From contig JAKSZT010000089.1 of NCBI GenBank assembly GCA_026826555.1, positions 716,395 through 780,394 of the forward strand: 64,000 nucleotides of DNA, given 5' to 3'. A model generated the notes under the pieces. The model did no database searches. It was not told the origin of the DNA and worked only from the letters and a program-made list of their open reading frames with translations. Shown here piece after piece: positions 13,381-34,260 of this stretch (position 1 is its first letter; the number at the start of each line of letters is the position of its first letter). Source of the DNA: Tolypeutes matacus (lineage: Eukaryota; Chordata; Mammalia; Cingulata; Chlamyphoridae). A program made the translations under genes and the position numbers.

Positions 13381-13650
13381 GATTCCGGGGATGACTGGGC
13401 CGCGAGCCCCTAGCCGGGGGCAGCGCCGGGACCGGCGCTCAAGAGACTCCACTTCCGGGGGCGGCGGTGCGGGCCCCAGAGACGCCTGGGCCGCCTGCGG
13501 GTCTACCTGGAGCCCCGCTTTCCAAGGCCGCGTTCCCGCCGCCTTCCAGAAGGAGTGGAATAGTCTCCAGGCATTCCTCGGGCCCAAGCGGCCATAGGTC
13601 CGTGCCGAGGAATCAGCTCCCGGGACGGTCCTTGAAGTCTGGGAAAGCGA
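13200..13650 (-). ncRNA. Candidate divergent antisense transcript upstream of TONSL (TONSL-AS1-like)
   Basis: A minus-strand AATAAA (TTTATT on plus at 13239-13244) lies about 0.4 kb outside the TONSL CpG promoter, reading away from TONSL. The sequence beyond it on that strand is moderately GT-rich. Human TONSL has a divergent non-coding neighbour named TONSL-AS1. The 5' end is guessed from the CpG region. No conserved protein is encoded; the long minus-strand open frame at 13270-14085 runs antisense through TONSL exon 1 and looks like chance. Confidence 0.3.
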
Positions 13651-13883
13651 CCACCACCCGAAGCCCGCCATGTCGCCGTTGCTTCCGGGCCCGGCCAGCC
13701 GGACTACAACCCCCAGGATGCCTCGGGGGCAGGTCGGCCCGCACTTCCCAGGATGCTCTGCGCCCGCCAGGGCCGCCCTCGACGCCGACGCCGAGGGGCG
13801 GGGCGGGGCCTGCGCGCGGGGCCGGGGCGGGGCCGCGGGAGCGCGGGAAGTCCGGTCGCGGCTGCTGCGCCGGTGGCTGCAGC
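13400..13883 (+). promoter_or_regulatory. TONSL CpG-rich promoter with ZNF143-like motifs
   Basis: CpG-dense sequence ending at the TONSL start codon. It contains actacaacccccaggatgcc at about 13703-13722, close to the ACTACAATTCCCAGCATGC-type ZNF143/STAF site. A second, shorter copy acttcccaggatgc lies at 13743-13756. ETS-type TTCCGG sites (near 13451 and 13683) and a YY1-like CCGCCATGTC (about 13665) are also present. No TATA box is seen. Confidence 0.6.
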
Positions 13884-24509
<10,626 letters not shown>

Positions 24510-24529
24510 ACGCACACTGCTCCTCCATC

Positions 24530-25130
24530 TCCCGGCGCTGCCTGAGGCGGGAGCGGGGCGGGGGGCTGCGACGACCCCTGCTCGCGGAGCTGAGGGCGGG
24601 GCCCTAACCCCGGGAGCGCGGGTACGCCGCGGCGGGGGCGCGCGCCGCGCATGCGCGCTCGCTGGAGTGGGCGGGTACGCCCGGCCTGCGCAGGCGCAGA
24701 GGGCGGTGGGCGGCGGGTCCCCGCCCCGGCGCCATCTCGGGGACCCTCACACGCCCAGGTACTCGCTCGCGACCGCGGGGACGGGCTGCGGGTCCGCCCC
24801 GCTCACGCCACGCAGCGGCCCTCGCCCGGGGTCGCGGCCTGCGCGCTCAGGAGAGCCGCCCCGAGCCCGCGCCACGCCTCAGGCTCTTCCCGGAGGGCGC
24901 GGGGTCGCCTCGAGGTCTGCCCGTGGGGCCAGGCCCCGGGCCCCCGCCTGTGGGATGCGCCCCGGTGCCTTCGTCTCCTCCCACGCCCCGGCCCCCGTGC
25001 GCCCCTCTGCACCTGCCTCCCCCCACCTCCTCCGCCGGCTCCTCAGGGCCTCGGAACAAAAGCCCAGCTGCGGTGTCCCCTGACCCCTGCCTGCCGCGGC
25101 CTCGTGCCCTAGGCCTGCCGCGCCAGGGGT
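24530..25130 (+). promoter_or_regulatory. VPS28 CpG-island promoter with two NRF1-type sites
   Basis: CpG-dense block immediately after TONSL. It has a perfect NRF1 palindrome GCGCATGCGC at 24647-24656 and TGCGCAGGCGCA at 24687-24698. A likely non-coding first exon ends with cgcccag before gtactc at 24758/24759; its start is not defined. Confidence 0.6.
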
Positions 25131-25631
25131 GCTGTCCCTGGGCTGCGGGCGCCCCCCAGGTGGAGTCATAGCAGCCTCTCTTCCTTGGTCCTTCTCCGCA
25201 GTCTCTAAGGACCTGCCTAGGAGGAGGTGACACCGTTCTTCCCCACTGCCGGGGGCAGATCTCTGCAGCTCTCACCTTGCGGCATGGTGGGCACATCTGC
25301 CCGCGTGCTGGTGTACCTTCTTGGAACCTGCGCTCCACAGCAGGGGCCTGGTTCCCGCCTCTCACTCTCATGCTGCTGGACCTGCCTCCCTTCCCTGAGA
25401 TCTCAGGAAGTGTAGGCACCCCGTGGGCTGTGCCCTCCCGGGCACCAGCTCCTCTCCCCACTCTGAGCCTGCTCCAGGGCCCCCCCCCTACTCCTGATCT
25501 GCCCTCCCACCATGCCCCAGCTTGGGCCTTGCTTCTTCCCAGCAGCGTCCAGGGCGGCTGGGTGTCCCTGCTCTGGACTCACAGTGGGTCTGGGGGCTCT
25601 CCCTCCAGGTCTTACTGCTCCAGCCTCCAGG

Positions 25632-27402
25632 ATGTTCCATGGGGTCCCGGCCACCCCGGGCCTGGGAGGTGAGTTGGTCAGGGAAGGCTCGGGACCCAAA
25701 GGCTGCAGAGGCTGATGGGGCGGGGAAGGGGTTCTGAGGGCCTCAGCTCCTCACCTGTGGCCTTGGGGGGCCAAGGCCAGCCCCTGAGACCTTCTCCAGG
25801 TGGGCTGGCTCTGCCCTCCCAGGCAGAGAGACTCTAAACCCTAAGTGTGGCTCAAACTTCCGGGGTTCCAGGCATCTTGTGTCACGAGCCTCTCTGCGCT
25901 GCCTCCAGGCTTTCTATGCTCGTGATAGGCCTCCTTGTTGCTGTTTCGCCTTAGCAAGCAAGGTGGGTGGCCAAGGAGTTGCAGACAAGGGGGCAAGCCC
26001 CCTGACACGTGGCCCCCAAGGGCATTGTTCCCATTCCATGCCCCGCACGTGGTCAGGTTTCCAGTTTCATGCTCTACCTGTGGGGTAGCCCAGGTGTGTT
26101 CTCAGGAAAGTAAGTGAGATGGGCTGAGGCCTGGGGCGCCTCTCTGGGTGGCCTGCCAGCTTTCTGCTCTGTTGCAGCCCCCGGGACCAAACCGGAGCTC
26201 TACGAGGTGAGTGCGGTGCTACCTTCCTTCTTGCTAGTGCTGAGCCGCCACGGCTTTAGGCTGATGCGTTCCCTGCTCTTTCTGGCAGGAAGTGAAGCTG
26301 TACAAGAACGCCCGGGAGCGGGAGAAGTGCGTCCAGGAGCCACGTCGCCCCGGCCCCCTATCCCTGAGCACACCTATTCACCCCCACACCAAGGGTTGGG
26401 AGGGCAGTGGCGGTGGGTGGGCAGAGTGTGCCCCCAGCTGGGGCCCTCACTTTTGGCTGGTGGCAGTCTGACAGGCAGTGCTCCTTAGGTACGACAACAT
26501 GGCAGAGCTATTTGCCGTGGTGAAGACGATGCAAGCCCTGGAGAAGGCCTACATCAAGGACTGCGTCACCCCTAACGAGTGAGTCCCCAGGCTCGCAGGT
26601 CCTGCGTTTAGGCCAGCGTCTGTCCCCTTTGGGGTCTGTGTGTGATTAGCTGCCACCATCGGGCCGGGCGGGTGCTCCGGGGCTGCCTCTGCCCCTGCGT
26701 CAGCCGGGCAGGTCCGGGCAGCAGTGGTGCTCCATCCCTGCTGCCCCGGGAGGAGCGTGGTCGGAGGGCACAGTCTCTGTTCGTTGGGGCCCAGTTCTGA
26801 GCTACCAGCAAGCGCCAGGCACAGGGCAGGACGGCCAGGCTGGGGGTGGAGGATAGGGGGCACGGGCCTCTGCCCAGTTCCTAGGCATGTCCCCACAGCC
26901 AGGACCAGCCTGGGGGTGTTTCACGTTTTCCGGCATGCTTGGCTGCTTTTTTGTAGAACTTTTTAATCGAGCAGGTCCAGAGGGAAAGCTTGGTTCTCTG
27001 CAGCTTGCGTGAGGCCTTCCCTGCCCATGAGAGCTCTGCATGTGTCTGATGGCGGGGGAGGGGTCCTGGGGCATCCTGCAGGCCGCAGTGTGGTCGTGGC
27101 GTCTCCCCAGGTACACAGCAGCTTGCTCCCGGCTCCTGGTCCAGTACAAAGCTGCCTTCCGGCAGGTTCAGGGCTCAGAGATCAGCTCCATCGATGAATT
27201 TTGCCGCAAGTTTCGTGTGAGTGCTCTGAGTCCACAGGGGTGGAGTGAAGTGATGACAGGGGCCCTCCCCCACCTGGGCATCTCACGGCCCCTCCCGCAG
27301 CTGGACTGCCCGCTGGCCATGGAGAGGATCAGAGAGGACCGGCCCATCACCATCAAGGACGACAAGGGCAACCTCAACCGCTGCATCGCCGACGTGGTCT
27401 CA
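25632..27402 (+). CDS. VPS28: VPS28, ESCRT-I subunit; C-terminal third missing at an assembly gap
   Basis: VPS28 joins TSG101 and VPS37 in ESCRT-I for sorting of ubiquitinated cargo into multivesicular bodies; its C-terminal four-helix bundle contacts ESCRT-II and ESCRT-III. Exons found: 25632-25668, 26178-26206, 26289-26326, 26489-26578, 27111-27216, 27301-27402, giving 134 in-frame residues (human has 221). The ATG follows one base after a splice acceptor, as expected with a non-coding first exon. The core N-terminal domain is intact ([36 protein letters not shown]). The last exon found ends ...IADVVS with a good donor GTGGGT. The next residues in the family (LFITVMDKLRLE) are in neither flank of the N-run at 27563-27572, so the remaining exons are lost in the assembly, not by mutation. 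Confidence 0.93.
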
Positions 27403-27562
27403 GTGGGTGCTGGGTTTGCGTGCAATCGAGGCTGGGTTGGGGTCGTAGCAGGAGGCGTATGCTAGGGTTGCAGGTTTCCCACCTGGTCATGCTGACTACT
27501 GGGAGTGAGTTCCACGCCAGGAGGCTGAGGGGTGGGCAGGAGCTTCTCCCGGAGCAGCGTCC

Positions 27563-27572
27563 NNNNNNNNNN
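27563..27572. other. Assembly gap (10 N)
   Basis: A run of ten N inside the VPS28 gene. At least the last 87 codons of VPS28, their introns and its 3' UTR should lie here, so the placeholder understates the gap by several hundred bases or more. Confidence 0.95.
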
Positions 27573-29219
27573 CTGTTGAGATGGGGGCTCCGGCAGGGCA
27601 GCCGGTCTGAGTTGGCGCTGCCTGCTGGCCAGTCCAGGCAGCTGCCACGCAGTGGCCAGGCCCAGCCACGGGGCCCACCCGAGCTTGGGGGCTGGGAGGG
27701 CAAGGCCCAGGCGAGGAGCCAGCACGGGGACCGGAGAGAGAGGGGCCAGGGGTGGCTGAGGGGCCGAGGGGGGCGCCCTGGGTGGAGTGGCAGGGCCCAG
27801 GTCTGCCTGCGGGGAGCAGGAAGCAGGGCAGAAAATGAGGTGAGGACAGCAGGGGGTCTTTTTAAACGTGGCGGCGACGGCAGCGTGCTCTCTGGACACT
27901 GGGGTGATGTGGGAGGAGACCCGGGGCACAGGAGAGGGAACCAGCTGCTGGGAGGGGGCAGCCCAGGACAGGCCGCGGCCAGGGCCCGAGAAGGGGGTGC
28001 GGGTTTGCAGGGGGAGCCGGTGCCCTTCTCTGCGGCTGCTCCTGGACTCCGGGGAGGGACAGTGGAGAGGGGCAGGGGGCCCGGGAGGCAGGGCAGGCCC
28101 CGGGGCGGTGGAGGAGGGGAGAGGTTGTGCCTGGGCTGCCCTGCGCCCCTCCCGTCGGCTTCCATCTGCATCGACCTGGAGTGCCAGGGACAACTGCAGC
28201 CCCCGCTGCCCCTGCCACCAGGGTTGCTGGGTGTTGCGGCTGCCCTCCGCGCGTGTGCAGTGAGCGGGCAGGTGTGTGCGTGGTGTGCGCCCGCTTGAGT
28301 GTGTACCAAGTGCTGGGAGCAAGAGCGCCTGCCCCGGAACCTCGGGCCGTGGCCTGGCCTGCCCTGCACGCTCCCTGGGCTGGCCCCGCCTCAGCGCCAC
28401 CCCCAGCTGGGAGCTCAGGAGTCTGCCCTGAGGCCGGCCGGGCAGGGGTGCAGCCTGTCAGCAGATGTGGTCAGGGCAGAGCAAAGGCCAGGGGCAGGGA
28501 GGGCCAGGCCCGAGCCAAGGCCACCCCCTGCGGTCCTGGGCCTGCTGGGCCTCCTGCCCCTGGGGCATGGGCGGTGCAGTCTCCTGTCCTGGGCTCCCTT
28601 CCTGCTTGGCTGTGTCAGGTCTCAGCCATTTCTGGGGAATTTCCCCTGGGGGCTTGGGGGCTGGTGACTCAGGAAGAGCTACATATTTATCTGTTCTGAC
28701 TGCTGCTGTCCCTGTCCCGGACAGGCCCAGGGCCTAGGAGGGGACCCCCACTCTGCACCCCAAACTGAGACCAAAATGACTCTCAGAAGCTCTGGGCGGC
28801 CTGAGCCAGGAGGGTCTGGCTGGGAGGGGGTGGCAAGGAGGGGGCCTGTGGTGCGCTCGGGGTGGGGGGCATCTCGGACAGGGAGAGGAGGCTTGGCAGG
28901 GGGCAGCCAGCTCCAGCCCCTGGACAGAACCGGGGGACGGGACGCCCCGGGCCCTCGGGGGCGTGGGAGTGAGCAGATGCCCTGCTGCCCCTCGGCTGCG
29001 CCTGGCCTGCGCCCCCCTGCAGGGCGAACTGGAAGGATCAGCAGCTGGAATGGTTAACCCGCCAGCCGCTGGCAGCCAATCACAGCGCCCCGAGGGACAT
29101 ACCTGGAGAGGGCCGGGGCCGGGCGGGCCGAGCCCAGCCCCAGTCTGGCCCCTGGCAGCCCTCCCAGGCCGGCCTGGCGTCGGCCCTTCCACTCGGCTCT
29201 GGGGGTCCTCAGCAGGATC
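27573..29219. other. Intergenic GC-rich region upstream of SLC39A4
   Basis: No exon of VPS28 or SLC39A4 recognised. The sequence is G-rich on the plus strand and generates long chance open frames on both strands. A TGACTCAG AP-1-like site next to an AT-rich patch (about 28666-28692) is the only distinctive element before the proximal promoter. Confidence 0.5.
29040..29219 (+). promoter_or_regulatory. SLC39A4 proximal promoter
   Basis: A CCAAT box in agccaatcacagc (29076-29080) and GGTTAAC at about 29052-29058, an HNF1-like half site that would fit intestinal expression. No TATA box or clear metal response element was recognised. Confidence 0.4.
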
Positions 29220-32200
29220 ATGGGGGAGCCGGCTCGCCTCGGGCCGGTGCTTCTGCTGGCCGTGGTGGTGGCTGCGGCGGCCACGGTGGCCGAGCCTGCC
29301 GGTCTGCTGGCCCTGCTCACCTCGGGCAGCGGCGCTCTGGGCCACGCGGCGCTGGGTGGCCTGTTAAATACGCTGGCGGCCCGTGTGCACTGCGGCGCCG
29401 GGCCGTGTGGAAAGGTAAGGGCTGACCCGACGGTGCCCTGCTCCACCCAGGGAGCCGGCTGCAAAGGCCCTGGGGCAAACTCCAGGAGGCGGGCGGCTGG
29501 GGCGGCCCAGGAGGCCTGGGAGGCCTGGGCGGCCCTGGGCCGCCCCACAGGAGGGAGCCTCCTCTGCTCAGAGTCCGGGCGCCAGGGTCCTGCGCCCGCC
29601 TGCAGAGTGACGCAGGAAGCCGCCCCGGGAGGAGGGGAGCCCCTCGGTGCAGCCCTGTGATCCCGGGGAGCCGTGGGGTATTTTGATGATGGGGGCGTGT
29701 GCCCGCGTGTGCGAGCGGGCCCCACGCGTGGAGCTCCTGCAGGGCGGGCCGGTGCCTGCCCACTGCCTCTGTGTCCAGTGTGTGTCTGTGGAGGACATCC
29801 TGGCCCTGGCCAGGACTGAGGAGCCCGGGGCCGGGCCGGAGCCGGCGCTGCGCCCGCCGCACGTCGCCCGCCTGAGTGCAGCCGCAGCCCTTTACCTCAG
29901 CGACCCCGAGAGCACCTGTGAGGACGTCAGGGCCGGTCGCTGGGCCTCCCAGGCCGACCACCTCCTGGCCGTGCTGAGGGGGCCCCAGGCCCTGGCCCCG
30001 GGCCTCAGCCGGCTGCTGCGCAGGATCCAGGCCCAGAGGGCCGCGCAGCCCGCCGCGGCGGAGGTGAGGGCCGCCCGCAGGCTGCGCGGGTGGTGCCAGG
30101 CTGCCTGGGCGTCGTGTCTGGCGAGCCCATCCCCACGATTGCCCAGGCACGCAGGAGCGGTGGGAAGGCACACGGGAAGGCTGTGGGCACTGCCGCCGGG
30201 AGGCGCAGGGACGCGGGGGGCCCCACAAGACAGGGTGGGGGCCCAGGTCCCAGGGAAGGGCTCTGGCGAGGCCAGGCTTTGGAATGGCCGGAAGGTGGAA
30301 CCAAGTCTGAAAAGCTCCAGGGAGGCAGCCCTGGGCAGCGTCAGGACGGCCCCTGGGGCTGCCTGGAGAGCCATCCTGGTGCCAGGAGCAATGGCGCAGG
30401 AGCAGGCCGGCCAGGGGGCTGCTGAGGGCAGGTCTGAGCCCACTGTGCCCCCAGGCCTGCGTGGATGTGCCTCAGCTGCTGCAGGAGGCGGCGGCGGCCG
30501 GGGGTCCCGGAGAGCCCGGCTGGGTTCTGGCCGCCCTCGTGGACCACATAAGCCATGGCTCCTGCTTCCGTGCCCTGCCGACCTCACAGTACTTCGTGGA
30601 TTTCGTGTTCCGCCAGCACGGCAGCCAGACCCGGAACATCACCGTGGCCGGTGAGGCCAGGAGTGGGCTGCAGAGGGGGCGGGGCCACGGCGCGGCCTGG
30701 GGGTGCCTGGAGCCTCTGTCCTGTGCAGTGCAAGACTGGCACCCACACGGACTCGGGCGGTGGCTCTGTCCTCCCTGCCAGAGCTGGCGGCCTTGATGCG
30801 GCGCCTGGGGCTGGGTGCAAAGGCCGAGGTCCATGGGGACCACGGTGACCACGACCACGACCACGGTGTGCATGACCACGACCACGGCCACCTGGGGGCC
30901 GCCCGTGACGACCCTGTGCACTGCGACTCCCCCAACAGCAGCGTCACTGTATGGGACACGGTGAGCGCCCAGCGGTCGAGGGGCCTGGGGGCCAGTGGGA
31001 CCCAGGGGGCCGCCCCAGCCCAACACCCCTGTCCTGCCCCTCCCCAGGTTTGCCTTGGCGCCAGTGAGGTGATGGCCGTGTACGGGCTGGCTGAGGAGGC
31101 CGGGGTGGACCCCGAGGCCTGGGCCCAGCTCAGCCCTGCCCTGCTCCAGCAGCAGCTCAGTGGGGCCTGCAGCTCCGGGCCCCAGCCCCCCACCCAGGGC
31201 CGGCTCAGCCCGGTGGAGAGTGAGTGCCCCCCAGCTGTGCCTGCCTGGCCGTGCCTAGGGGGACTGGCAGTGTGGGGAGGGGCGTGGTTGGCCGAGGACA
31301 CTGGACTGGGGTAGGGGTGGGGAGGTGAGCACTGGGCAGGGGCTGGAGGGGCTGTGGAGACCAGTGCGGGGGGAGGGGAGGGCTTCCAGACCAGAGGGTC
31401 AGCCTGAGCAGAGCCCACTGCCCCGGCCCAGCATCCTCCACTGGGAGAGCAGGGCTGGGGGTGGCTCTCAGGGCACCCCCACAGGCCCTTAGACGCCACC
31501 CCCTCCCCGCAGTGTACGTGTACGGCTCCCTGGCCACGCTGCTCGTCTGCCTGGCCTCAGTCCTGGGCCTCCTGCTCCTGGCCTGCACGGGCTGCCGCGC
31601 CACCACCCACTATGTCATCCAGACCTTCCTCAGCATGGCAGTGGGCGCGCTCACTGGCGACGCCTTCCTGCACTTGACGCCCAAGGTTGGCCCCAGCCCC
31701 CCTCAGCCCGAGGCTGCCCGTTCTCTGCCCTTCCTCCAGGGCACACACTCTTGGGAACCCCGTCCCTGCTCCCCTCAGCATCACCTGGACTGGACAGAGG
31801 GGGGCCCTCGAAATGCCTGCCGCAGCCCAGCGCCCCCTGTCCCGGCAGGTGCTGGGCTTGCATGACCATGGCAAGGAGGGCCACAGCCTGCAGCCCACCT
31901 GGCGCCTCCTGGCCGTGCTCGGTGGGCTCTACGTCTTCTTCTTGTTCGAGAACCTCTTCAACCTCTTGCTGCCCCGGGACCCTGAGGTCAGGCAGGTGGG
32001 GTGGGAGGCGCTCTGAGCGTCTGGGTGGGGAATAGGCCTGCGGGGCGGGCAGGCATCCAGCTGCCTTCTGCCCAGGACCCAGGGCAGGGCGAGCCCTGCA
32101 GCCACGACGGCCACAGCCACGGCCTGTTCCTGCAGACGAGTCCCATGGAGCTCCGGCCGCCCAAACAGCCTCACGGCGAGTCCCGGACAGACCTGGTGAG

Positions 32201-33147
32201 CCCGCGGCACCGCGGCCACTGGGACCGCTTCCCGGCCTCCGCCCCCAGCCCCGCCCCGGGGCTCAGACTGACCCCCACCCCCAGGTGGCAGAGGAGAGCC
32301 CGGAGCCCCAGAGGCCGGACATCCCAGGTGACCCAGGTGAGTCCCCGGGGAGGCTGGGGCAGGACAGGGGCCCCGCCCACGCCCGCGGCTTGACGGGGAG
32401 GGGGCGCCGGGGCTCGCCCGACCCCCGCCCCTGCACCCGCAGAGCTGCGGCTGCTGCCCTACGTGATCACAGTCGGCGACGCGGTGCACAACCTGGCCGA
32501 CGGGCTGGCCATGGGCGCCGCCTTCGCGTCCTCCTGGAAGACGGGGCTGGCCACGTCGCTGGCCGTGTTCTGCCACGAGGTGCCCCACGAGCTGGGTGAG
32601 CGCCGCGGCGGGGCCTCCCTGGAGGGGACGGCGGTGGGGGGGGGGGGGGCCCCCGGGGGGCGGGCCCCCCGGGGCAGGGCGGGGCCTCCCTGGGCTGACG
32701 CCCCCTCCCACCCTCCGCCCGCCCCAGGGGACTTCGCCGCCCTGCTGCACGCGGGGCTGTCCGTGCGCCGCGCGGTGGTGCTGAACCTGGCCTCGGCGCT
32801 CACGGCCTTCGCCGGCCTCTACGTGGCACTGGCCGTGGGCTTCAGCGAGGAGGGGGAGGCCTGGATCCTGGCGGTGGCGACCGGCCTCTTCCTCTACGTG
32901 GCGCTCTGCGACATGGTCAGGGCCGCGGCGGGAGGGGCTGCCCGGGCCGGCAGCCTGGGGGAGCTGGGCAGGGGCACCGGCCTGTGCTGATGCTGACAGG
33001 GGCGCTCCTGCCCGGCAGCTCCCGGCCATGCTGAGAGTGCGGGACCCCCGGCCCTGGCTCCTCTTCGCGCTGCACAACGCCGGCCTCCTGGGCGGCTGGA
33101 CCTTCCTGCTGCTGCTGTCGCTGTATGAGGAGAGCATCGCCTTCTGA
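29220..33147 (+). CDS. SLC39A4: SLC39A4 (ZIP4), intestinal zinc importer
   Basis: Apical zinc importer of the ZIP family; loss causes acrodermatitis enteropathica in people. 12 exons: 29220-29414, 29779-30063, 30455-30650, 30782-30960, 31048-31219, 31513-31685, 31849-31986 (or 31995), 32076-32195, 32285-32336, 32443-32595, 32728-32915, 33019-33147, giving 659 or 662 residues (human 647). Signal peptide ([15 protein letters not shown]); Cys-rich helical ectodomain; histidine tract at about 240-262 (DHDHDHG, HDHDHGH) clearly longer than in human; PAL motif in [11 protein letters not shown] at about 316; first membrane span from about 344. A shortened histidine loop (SHDGHSHG) lies between spans 3 and 4. 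Metal-site helices are intact: [14 protein letters not shown] and HEVPHELGD. The ATG is followed directly by the signal peptide. Confidence 0.95.
32636..32690 (+). repeat. G-run and GC inverted repeats in a short SLC39A4 intron
   Basis: 14 consecutive G at 32636-32649, followed by alternating C- and G-blocks (to about 32674), inside the 132-base intron between exons 10 and 11. It may form a hairpin or G-quadruplex and is also a place where assembly errors are common. Confidence 0.7.
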
Positions 33148-33240
33148 CGCAGCGGGGATGCCGTGCTCTGTCTAGGCCGTTGGAACCCGCAGCCGGGGAA
33201 TTCCAGGCCTTGAGTGTCCCTGCCCCTTGTCCCCAGCTTG

Positions 33241-33246
33241 AATAAA
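33241..33246 (+). terminator. SLC39A4 poly(A) signal AATAAA
   Basis: Canonical hexamer 94 bases after the stop codon, followed by GTTGCCATTGATG. This gives a short 3' UTR of about 115 bases. Confidence 0.85.
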
Positions 33247-33439
33247 GAACTGTTGCCATTGATGCCAGGCCTCATTCTTCTCCAAGGGGTTTAGGACTTC
33301 TGCATATCTTTTTGGGAGACACAGTTCAACCCATACTGCCCCCTCCCCCTGCTGTGGACAAAATAGCTGCCAGTGTTCTAGCTATCACATGCACTCTCTA
33401 CAGCTACAGCAGAAAGGGGGTAGGATGAAAGAGCAAAAG

Positions 33440-33690
33440 GAGTAAGGGGAGAAGCAGATACTTCTGAACCAGTTGGGTGCCCGCCTGACACGTGGGAGGT
33501 CCTGGGTTTGGGTCCCGGTGCCTCCTAAAGAAGATAAGCTAGACTCTGCACCCACCCCAACGAGGTAGACGCTGCACCCATGGGGGAGGTCCCAGGTTCC
33601 GTTCCTGGTGCCTTCTGAAGAAGGCAAGCAAACAATGAGCAGACAATCATCTGGGGGGGGGGTTAAAAACATATATATAAAGTAAATAAA
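33440..33690 (+). repeat. DAS-type SINE, plus orientation, diverged
   Basis: SINE head with ggaggtcctgggtttgggtcccggtgcctcct at about 33500-33530. A second B-box-like copy (gtcccaggttccgttcctgg) is at about 33588-33608, then an A-rich end. It may be two partial copies. Confidence 0.65.
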
Positions 33691-33699
33691 TAGTAGGCA

Positions 33700-34260
33700 T
33701 CAGATTGAGTCTCCCAGTCCCCCACACTGCTCTGTCCTGGCTCACCCCAGTGTAATGGATCCTCTCCCAGGGTAACAGAAAACTAACAAGTATGATTAAA
33801 ACCTACAGAACCAGGAACCTTCTGATACCTTGTAATATCGCCAAGAGCTAGGAAGAGTATCAGTTATAACTGATTGTAACCCAGAGGGCTTGTTTCTCTG
33901 ATGCTGTGTCCTCTAACTGCTTAGTCTGCAATTCCAGACTGCCCCCTTCCTATCCCTATTTTGTTTTGTAACCCTGAAGTCTGGTGCTCTTGCACATAGC
34001 TCCCTGGATGGTAATAGATTAAGGGACTTGAATCAGCCCAGAGAGACCACCTCCCCATTATCCTAGCCTGCCTGCCTTGGTGGAATGCTGTAAAACACCG
34101 AAAGCTTCTCAGGGTCAGGAAGACAGAGCAGGCCCAGACTGCCTTCTGCTCTCCTTGCTTTGTGCTTGGTAATAAACTCTCTTCAAACCTGGGTGTCACA
34201 GAATTGGCCCTTTCATGTGCATTGGGCGGAGAACCCCTGAATTGACTGGCATCCCCAGGG
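33700..34260 (+). repeat. LTR-like fragment of an endogenous retrovirus (tentative)
   Basis: About 0.5 kb of unique-looking sequence ends with AATAAA at 34171-34176, a short spacer and a tail of the kind seen at the R-U5 end of mammalian LTRs (gtgtcacagaattggccc, then tttcatgtgcattgggcgg). No internal gag, pol or env reading frame is present. The family is not recognised. Confidence 0.35.

Noticed and set aside
27374..28400. Minus-strand frames of 331 and 312 codons spanning the N-run
   Set aside because: They contain unknown codons from the gap and antisense VPS28 sequence. No family resemblance.
31986..32200. Loss of the ZIP4 cytoplasmic histidine loop
   Set aside because: The loop is shortened but still has SHDGHSHG, so it is reduced, not lost.
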